From contig JAMZAV010000319.1 of assembly GCA_024449915.1 (NCBI GenBank), positions 248,001-312,000 of the forward strand: a DNA stretch of 64,000 nt. Direction: 5' to 3'. The translations under genes were made by a program, and so were the position numbers. How positions within the stretch are numbered: position 1 is the first letter of the stretch; every line of letters begins with the position of its first letter. The DNA is from Sweltsa coloradensis. Lineage: Eukaryota; Arthropoda; Insecta; Plecoptera; Chloroperlidae. This document shows positions 58,014 to 64,000 of this stretch, in pieces. Below the pieces are notes generated by a model. It saw nothing but the letters and a program-made list of their open reading frames with translations. It did not search any database and was not told the origin of the DNA.

Positions 58014-58522
58014 ATCGAGCATTCTCAAGGCGTCCACGAATTGAAAAATGCTCCCTTATCATCTCGTCCCATTCTCTTCCCGTTTTGGTCGAAGTTCTCA
58101 TCCGATCGTTATTTCGGAGTTAGTTTATAGACGTTAAGAGGATTATTTGCAGATTTGCATCTAACCGAAACTAGGAATTGCTGTCACAACCAGTGAAGGT
58201 CAATGACCACCGTCGAATTTGTTTAGTCAGAGAAGTCGCATTTAGGTTTTTAAGTTATGATCGCCTTCAGTTCTTCTTTGATATCTTTCTGCAGACATTT
58301 TAGAAAGTGACAATGTCGAACAATCGCTATAAGCGTGATGTAATAATCATCACCCATTAAAAAATTCGTCAAACCAATCTGTTTAAAAATCATATTTCAC
58401 AGTGCTTTTAAAACTTACAGAGAAAATTTATATTCACATTTGCTATGTAAAAACTTGTATAAATTTGGGTTTGTAAGGTAAGGTACTAAAAACAATAGCA
58501 GTCTGGGCTATATTGGACGTTT
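58014..58522 (+). repeat. Deletion-rich junction segment, probable assembly error
   Basis: The first part is a shortened version of 58864-59060 and the second part a shortened version of 57247-57672. The segment thus looks like an uncorrected read bridging two copies of the same locus. Confidence 0.55.
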
Positions 58523-58863
58523 TACGATAAAGCTGTGCACTAAGGCTATTCGAGACGATAGTGGTGATAGATTACGATGAAGGACGGTTACAAAAAAACA
58601 TGTCTTATGTGGGATTCGAACCCACGTCCTCGTATCAACGCTTTGGACCAACGTCCTAATCGTATGTGCCACCGCGGATAGCGCATGCTGTCTTCTTAGT
58701 AAATTCATTCCTTCAAGGTTAAATCTTACAAGAGATCTAACTGTATCCTGAATTGAACAGATTGTATAGGCAATCTTGCTACAAACATTTAGTAATCATC
58801 TGTTTTGTCAATGAGCAAGTTTTTCTACACTATTCATATCAAGAACTCGTTAAACATGAATGT
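58523..58863 (+). repeat. Right copy of the duplication
   Basis: Near-identical to 57673-58013. Confidence 0.7.
58605..58685 (-). mobile_element. tRNA-like segment, copy 2
   Basis: Duplicate of 57756-57836, offset by 850 bp. Confidence 0.45.
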
Positions 58864-58989
58864 ACTCGAGCATTCTCCAAGGGCGGTCCACGAATTTGAA
58901 AACATGCTCCCTTATTCATTCTCGTCCCCATTTCTCTTCCATCGTCTATCTTCGGCTAAACCGAAGTCTCCCGATCGATCGATAGTTGA

Positions 58990-59406
58990 TTGATTACCCG
59001 TTGTTTAGTTTTCGGGAGGGAACTTACGTCCACGTCTATTTATAGACGTGGACTATTTGTAGCGTCTTCTTCTTCTTCTTTCTACGACCAAGGACGCTGG
59101 ATTTGGGTCAAACACCTACGTCCGAACGTCACAGACCTAACGTCCAAGAAAAATAGACGAGAGATAAAAAATAAACGAGATTTTTATAGATGGTGTCTTT
59201 TTTCTTTCAAGAGAGCAGATAATGATTTCTATAAGATTGAGGATAAAATATCTAGGCTTTGTTTGGAAAAGGATCAAAACAAGATAAACGAGACTTCAAA
59301 GAATTGGGTTTTCTTTATCGGAAATATTAAAGATTGCTTAATAAAATTAAGAATTCTTTTTAGGAAAACTGTCCAGGGTCAATTTGTGCCCCAGGTGTCA
59401 AAATAG
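58990..59406 (+). CDS. Open frame of 138 residues, unknown, doubtful
   Basis: This is the only sizeable open frame not explained by a repeat. The encoded sequence is Lys/Arg/Asn/Phe-rich and hydrophilic in the second half. It shows no signal peptide, no transmembrane run and no motif I recognise. There is no evident start context or splice evidence. In a 64 kb AT-rich window, one frame of this length by chance is plausible. It could be a fragment of an exon or of a decayed mobile-element protein. I would not rely on it. Confidence 0.15.
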   Translation: MITRCLVFGRELTSTSIYRRGLFVASSSSSFYDQGRWIWVKHLRPNVTDLTSKKNRREIKNKRDFYRWCLFSFKRADNDFYKIEDKISRLCLEKDQNKINETSKNWVFFIGNIKDCLIKLRILFRKTVQGQFVPQVSK

Positions 59407-60944
59407 GTATTTTGTGGGTTACGGTTGTTTTGAAGGGTGTGTCCAAGGGCTGTTTAAGCGGAATCATCCCCTTGAATTCGCATCGACGAGTGAAGAAAAT
59501 CTTGGAAATAACTTTTAGTCAGGATTGCCAGGAGCGGGTAGCAAACCCAGAACTTCTTGAATCAGAGTTCAGAGATTTAATTATTTAATTTTTGTATCTT
59601 TATTAGACAATCGATTTATTATGTTGCTTCCCTTCATATTTGGGGTAATCCTGTGACCATGTTTTTTAAGATAATAGTTACTTACAAAGTGTTCAATTAG
59701 TTTAATTTGTGCTGGCAGTGCGAACTTGATTTTACAAAGAAAGAACGGTAGTACAGCTGCTTCTTAAATTATTAATAATATCAGACAGACGATTCTGTTC
59801 AAGTGCTCTCAGTACAAATAAAACAAAGCAATAACATTCAATCCCACCACTTCAGTAAGAAACAGAAAAGTAATCTAAAGAACAAATAAAAACACATCTT
59901 GAAAAGTGACTTGACTCGTGGAAAAACAACTTATTAAACGAGATTTATTTCGTTGGCAATCATAAACTTTGTAAGATGTTGGAATTGTTTTCCATCTACG
60001 ACGAAGACGAAGATATTAATTCGAGCTTGAAGATGATTGGTGGAAAGCAAAACAGAGATAACAAGCTAGGGCAGGTAGGTATAGAGAAGGCTGTGGGATG
60101 ATAACTAGCTCGAAGACTAGAGAATGCAGTGGGATTCGGAGAAAACGACGCGCTCAAATTAAAATAATATTTGTCATAAGATATGACTGCGAAGAGCGGG
60201 TTTGTATTTCAGAGGATGTTATAAATTGATGTGATTGTTACAATTTACGTAATATACATTGGCAACATTTTAAATCATGTTATGTACGTCTATACAGTAA
60301 ACTTATGAGTATATCAAAACCCAGAGATTTTTTAATTTTTATATAAAAAACAAACGATTTAATAGTTACGGTAATCAATAGTTTCTTTCGTACGAATTTA
60401 CAACAACCTAAAGACACCACTTGTTCAATTAGAAATATGTCATTTATAATTATTAACATTATTTCGCAACTTATTTCCTTTCATCATATTATGTAGAAAA
60501 GTATGTTGATTATGATTTTACCCTGGAAGTTTGCGTAATATTCTATTTCATTGGACTAAAATTATTATTTCATTAAATTCTTTCTAGGAATAATCTGAAA
60601 GACGATTTAATTTAAATACACTCGCAACTGTTTTCTTTTTCAAAGTATCGATAAAAAACTAAATTTAACTAACTGAATTACTTGTCTGAACGTCTATTTT
60701 GGAACATAATAATAAAATATGTATCGACAAATGAATACGTTAACGAATGCTTGAAATGATAATGTTACTAAGTTTTAAATGATATACATTAATTAAAAGT
60801 TTTAAATGATTACTTCTGTGATTGTTGAATTGATAATGATGTTTTATTACATAATCGTCCTTTAAAATATTTCAACAACGAGAAGTCATCAACCACTCTT
60901 TTGAAGGTTACGGGGGAGCCCACATAAGGGAGCGAAGCTACTTA
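59407..60944. other. Unannotated stretch
   Basis: AT-rich, nothing recognised. Confidence 0.35.
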
Positions 60945-61020
60945 ATCAACAGATCGTCGAAGAAGAATACAAAAACAAAATAATTCGAAGTGCGTCATTG
61001 TTTTGGTGGAGGCGCCGGGC
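60945..61020 (+). repeat. Isolated 38 bp minisatellite unit linked to 16-bp motif copy i
   Basis: GAAGCTACTTAATCAACAG, then ATCGTCGAAGAAGAATACA, is one unit of the 36115-36528 array. Twenty-one bases later comes GGTGGAGGCGCCGGGC (61005-61020), a two-mismatch motif copy followed by CAAAATG, as at 36615. Confidence 0.65.
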
Positions 61021-61134
61021 CAAAATGTTCAAACTTTCTGGGGGGCTAGGCACTCCCACTATCCCCAGGGACACCACAAACATTCTGTATCATCATTGTT
61101 GTAGGGAAATGCGAACAAAAAAACGCAAGTCAAT

Positions 61135-61275
61135 AGGAATTAGTGTTCGGCTCTTAGCGTGAGACGTGGCACACGCACAGGACAGAAAAGTGACTGATTT
61201 GATTTGTTATTGCTTAACGTCTCTTATTAATGACCTAAGGCTATTCGAGACAATACGTGGTGATAAAAGTGATTT
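61135..61275 (+). repeat. R3 copy followed by a GCTTAACGTCT repeat
   Basis: TGAGACGTGGCACACGCAC matches R3. It is followed by TTATTGCTTAACGTCTC and AAGGCTATTCGAGACAATA, which match 21407 and 57686. Confidence 0.45.
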
Positions 61276-62604
61276 ATGTAGGAACCGTGGGAAAAACAAA
61301 TAAAAAGTTGTCATTTCGTTAAAAAAATCTAATTTTAAAAATTAATTTTAAAATTTTAGTACCTATATAAATTCAAATTATTCGGTATTGTTGTGTCATA
61401 AAAATAGCAGTGCAATTACTACCCTTAGCGAAATGAACACGTTATACATAAACGAACATATAGGCCATCTAAATTTAACTTAATTTGAATTAGCTTGGCG
61501 TGTTCGATACTAATATTTTCAACTGTCATGGTGCCAACTACGATAAGACATAAATGATGAATTCAATGCCCAATCGTCAAATTTATTGCATCTTAAAAAA
61601 AACATTAAAAAAGTAGGAAAAAGTTCCCCATTTTGCTATAATTTAGCAGAAAATCGTGATTGTTGCCTTATTTCGCATTATCAGTACCTGTAGCAACTTA
61701 TATGGGACTAGTCCCTTGCATTCATTCCACGCCCTATTTTAATTCCTGGTTTCTCTCTTGACAAATCTGAAACGTTATCAGCGCGGCCTGGCGATAACAA
61801 CGCTCACTAGATTGATTGACGTGTTAAACGTGGCCGAGGGCCCAAGTAACGAGGTAGACTGACCGGCGAGCTACATATGTTAACACGAGCTAATGATGAC
61901 GCGTCATCACGGATGGAGGTTGATACTCTGGAATACAAGGTTTCATTATGTTTGTCTGCATGTGCAGTCGCAACAGAGGAAAACACTATTTAGTCAACTA
62001 AATAAATGAACTTGAAATAAAAACAAATGAATAAAAAATTAAATTAATCTGAATGATTTGAAAACACACGGAAGTTTTAATAGCGTCCAAGTATAACTTT
62101 AAGGTTGTAGTACTGTTTTGTAAGTTTTTTTGGTGAATGTATAATATTTGTATGTTGTGTTTGATACTGTATTTAACTTGGACATTGTATTATATTATAA
62201 ATTGTATTAGAGGGTAACATACATAATTAACGTACTATGGGGTAGATGCTCTTTCTGACATTCTCGCATTCATTTTTATAATGTACTTGTTCAAATGTTG
62301 TAAATGAGAATGCGTTTATTTATAAATAAAATAAATAAATTTCGTTGGTAGACGAGCGATTGTGCGTTGTGCTGTTGGATACCACGAGAAGGTTGCATTT
62401 TGGACTAGATTTATTAATTTTTATATTTTATACTCAAGAATTTCTAGGGTAAGAAGAGCATTAGATGCCTAATTTTTTAAAATTAAAACGTGTCAAACTT
62501 ATGACTGTTGGATGAGAACGAACCAACATTTTTTTACAATGTTAAATGCCCACTTATAAATCTCTTTTTGAGCTGCTATTTTCACCCCCAAAAATTGAAA
62601 CTTC
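61276..62604. other. Unannotated stretch
   Basis: A tail-like AAATAAATAAATAAA run at 62318-62340 may mark a retroelement 3' end. No gene recognised. Confidence 0.3.
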
Positions 62605-62790
62605 GGGAGGTTGTTAACAAAGGATGTGCATATGACGCGTCCGATCAGTGAAGATTTCAAATAATAACTGTCTCCTACTTAAGCTTAGGAAATTACTGCA
62701 GATCGTTCTATTTGGGGGGCTTTTTAAGGGAAGTTCCTAAAAAACAAATAATGAATGCTTTGAAAATGTGCTACGATCGCACCTAACATA
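62605..62790 (+). repeat. Dispersed repeat R5, second copy
   Basis: Aligns with 49755-49945. No 16-bp motif precedes it here. Confidence 0.45.
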
Positions 62791-62797
62791 TATACCA

Positions 62798-63343
62798 CTA
62801 GGCCAGTTCGCGAACGCTTTTCTTAGTCGCGGTGATGGATGAGCTTTTTTGTAAGTTTTTAGTTTGCGTGGGATCTCTACTTTTGCAAGTGCTTTTTGAA
62901 CGCATTGTAGGGTGATTGTTGTCAAGTTTCTATTGTTACTTGTAAATTGTTATTATATACCTTAAAAAATCATATTAAAACCTTAATTCTATGGATTCTG
63001 ACTAACTTTTTCTTTCAAAAGGCAATATATCACCATTACCTTAATGTCCATGTGAAATATGAACGTTGTAGCCCAACCCGTTTGGTCAGAATCGGCCCAA
63101 ATGGCCCAAATATAAAAAATATCGCATTAAAAATCGAAAAAAAAGTTAAGTACGATGTTCATGAGAAATATTTCTTCGATTGTACCCAAAAACATGGCAG
63201 GTCTAAGTTCAGAGATTTCGGAAGTCCCCTCCAATTTTCAACAAAGATCGCATATGCCGTTTGCTCGGTAGAGCGGTAGAGCGCGAACAGACAGACAGAA
63301 AAAGAAGAAAAAGAAAGAAAAGAAAAACATTGGAGTTAAATGT
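62798..63343 (-). mobile_element. HINE, sub-type B, variant 3' end, 5' truncated
   Basis: The 3' end is of the CTAGGCC...TTCGCGAACGC type. One core unit with a small internal duplication (GGCCCAAATGGCCCAAATAT). A GA-rich microsatellite replaces the A-rich one. The terminal TGGATGAGCG is missing. Confidence 0.7.
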
Positions 63344-63414
63344 TGCCCTATAAGACAATCGGTATAGACTTCCACAGTGTTCCAGATGTGTATACTGTAT
63401 ACCCCATAGATAGT

Positions 63415-63698
63415 ACTAGGGAAACGACAAAGTCGTTGTTAAACGAGTGAGTGAGCCATGTGTTGAGTACCCGATTACATTACTTTTCTTCCCCCTACCT
63501 TAGGCCTACCTAGCCTATCATAGGCTAGAGAGGCGCATTATGACCTTACAGTTGACGCGCCCGTCCCCGTATACCAACTAAACTTTAAAAAACTATTATT
63601 TATACGAATATAATTATCAAAGTTAAATGCAAATGTTCCCGGGTACTCACCACATGACTCGCACACTCGTCTAACTACGACTTTGGCGTTTCCCTAGT
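63415..63698. mobile_element. MITE-3: inverted-end element resembling two HINE 3' termini
   Basis: Ends are ~57 bp imperfect inverted repeats starting ACTAGGGAAACGMCAAAGTCG (M is A or C) and running into ACGAGTG and TGAGTACCC. The first ~20 bases closely resemble the plus-strand view of the HINE 3' end (ACTAGGAAAACGCTAAAGTC). An internal perfect hairpin CTAGCCTAT/ATAGGCTAG lies at 63510-63528. Confidence 0.65.
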
Positions 63699-63699
63699 C

Positions 63700-63792
63700 A
63701 GTTGGCTAAGGCGCCCTTGTAGCCGAAATGTGAAAGAAGTGGGTTCAATCCCCTGGTCGGGAAAGATTTTGTAATTTCTAGATTGTATTTCA
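63700..63792 (+). mobile_element. SINE2 copy, 5' truncated at the MITE-3 end
   Basis: GTTGGCTAAGGCGCC, then GGGTTCAATCCCCTGGTCGGG and TTTCTAGATTGTATT, match SINE2. The first ~20 bases of the tRNA-like head are missing where MITE-3 ends. Confidence 0.6.
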
Positions 63793-64000
63793 AAAATAAT
63801 TAAACATGTTTTGAAATGCATATAACGCAGTGTAGTACATCATCTGTGGCAATAGGGCCTACTATTGTAAACATAGCCAGTACGAAATACGTGAAAATAT
63901 TGCAAGGTTTACTCAATCTACGAGCGGAATTTGGGGGTACCTTGACGTGCAACATTCGACAGACCTTGCATGGGCACGGCATTTCACGGCCAGGCGAATA
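63793..64000. other. Unannotated end of window
   Basis: Nothing recognised. Confidence 0.3.

Overview
This window looks like animal nuclear DNA, most likely from an invertebrate. It is strongly A+T-rich and contains no bacterial-type operon, no convincing protein-coding exon and no intact transposase or reverse transcriptase. Almost everything recognisable is a non-autonomous mobile element, a tRNA-derived SINE, a simple repeat or a minisatellite. I cannot name the species.

The dominant component is one family of Helentron-like non-autonomous elements (HINE type, rolling-circle). I count 17 copies, about 11.6 kb or roughly 18 percent of the window. Each starts with TGGATGAGCG. The reverse complement CGCTCATCCA lies not at the other terminus but just inside it, followed by an AACGC...GCGTT hairpin and a terminal CTAG. 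That asymmetric inverted repeat plus 3' hairpin is the published hallmark of HINE elements. Two sub-types share these ends. Sub-type A has an AT-rich core of ~165 bp units. Sub-type B has a core of ~180 bp units present in one to three copies. Copies lie singly (2.1, 12.5, 19.8, 35.6, 49.0, 53.3, 54.4 and 62.8 kb) and in two head-to-tail arrays: 23.1-26.4 kb (four copies) and 39.6-43.6 kb (five copies, order A-B-A-B-A). The second array looks like the product of unequal crossing-over between two A copies.

Other families: SINE1 (~400 bp, tRNA-like head, AAAT-type tail; 142, 8440, 16392, 30970, 31470, 33353, 43612, 44928, 46557 and a fragment at 53757); SINE2 (tRNA-like cloverleaf flanked by inverted sequence; 5171, 5531, 31248, 37818 and 63700); MITE-like elements with terminal inverted repeats (539, 7679, 11997, 18262, 21908, 38062 and 63415); an LTR-retrotransposon remnant marked by a tRNA-Lys primer-binding site (6314); two minisatellites (31744 and 36115); and CT-repeat tracts (9332 and 35176). 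A 16-bp word, GGTGGAGGTGCCGGGT, recurs nine times in otherwise mostly unrelated contexts and is the least explained signal here.

Two stretches (49.5-51.1 kb and 57.2-59.1 kb) show nearly perfect direct repeats separated by a degraded, deletion-rich copy of the flanks. I read these as probable assembly artefacts, not biology. Unannotated stretches are listed with what little they contain.
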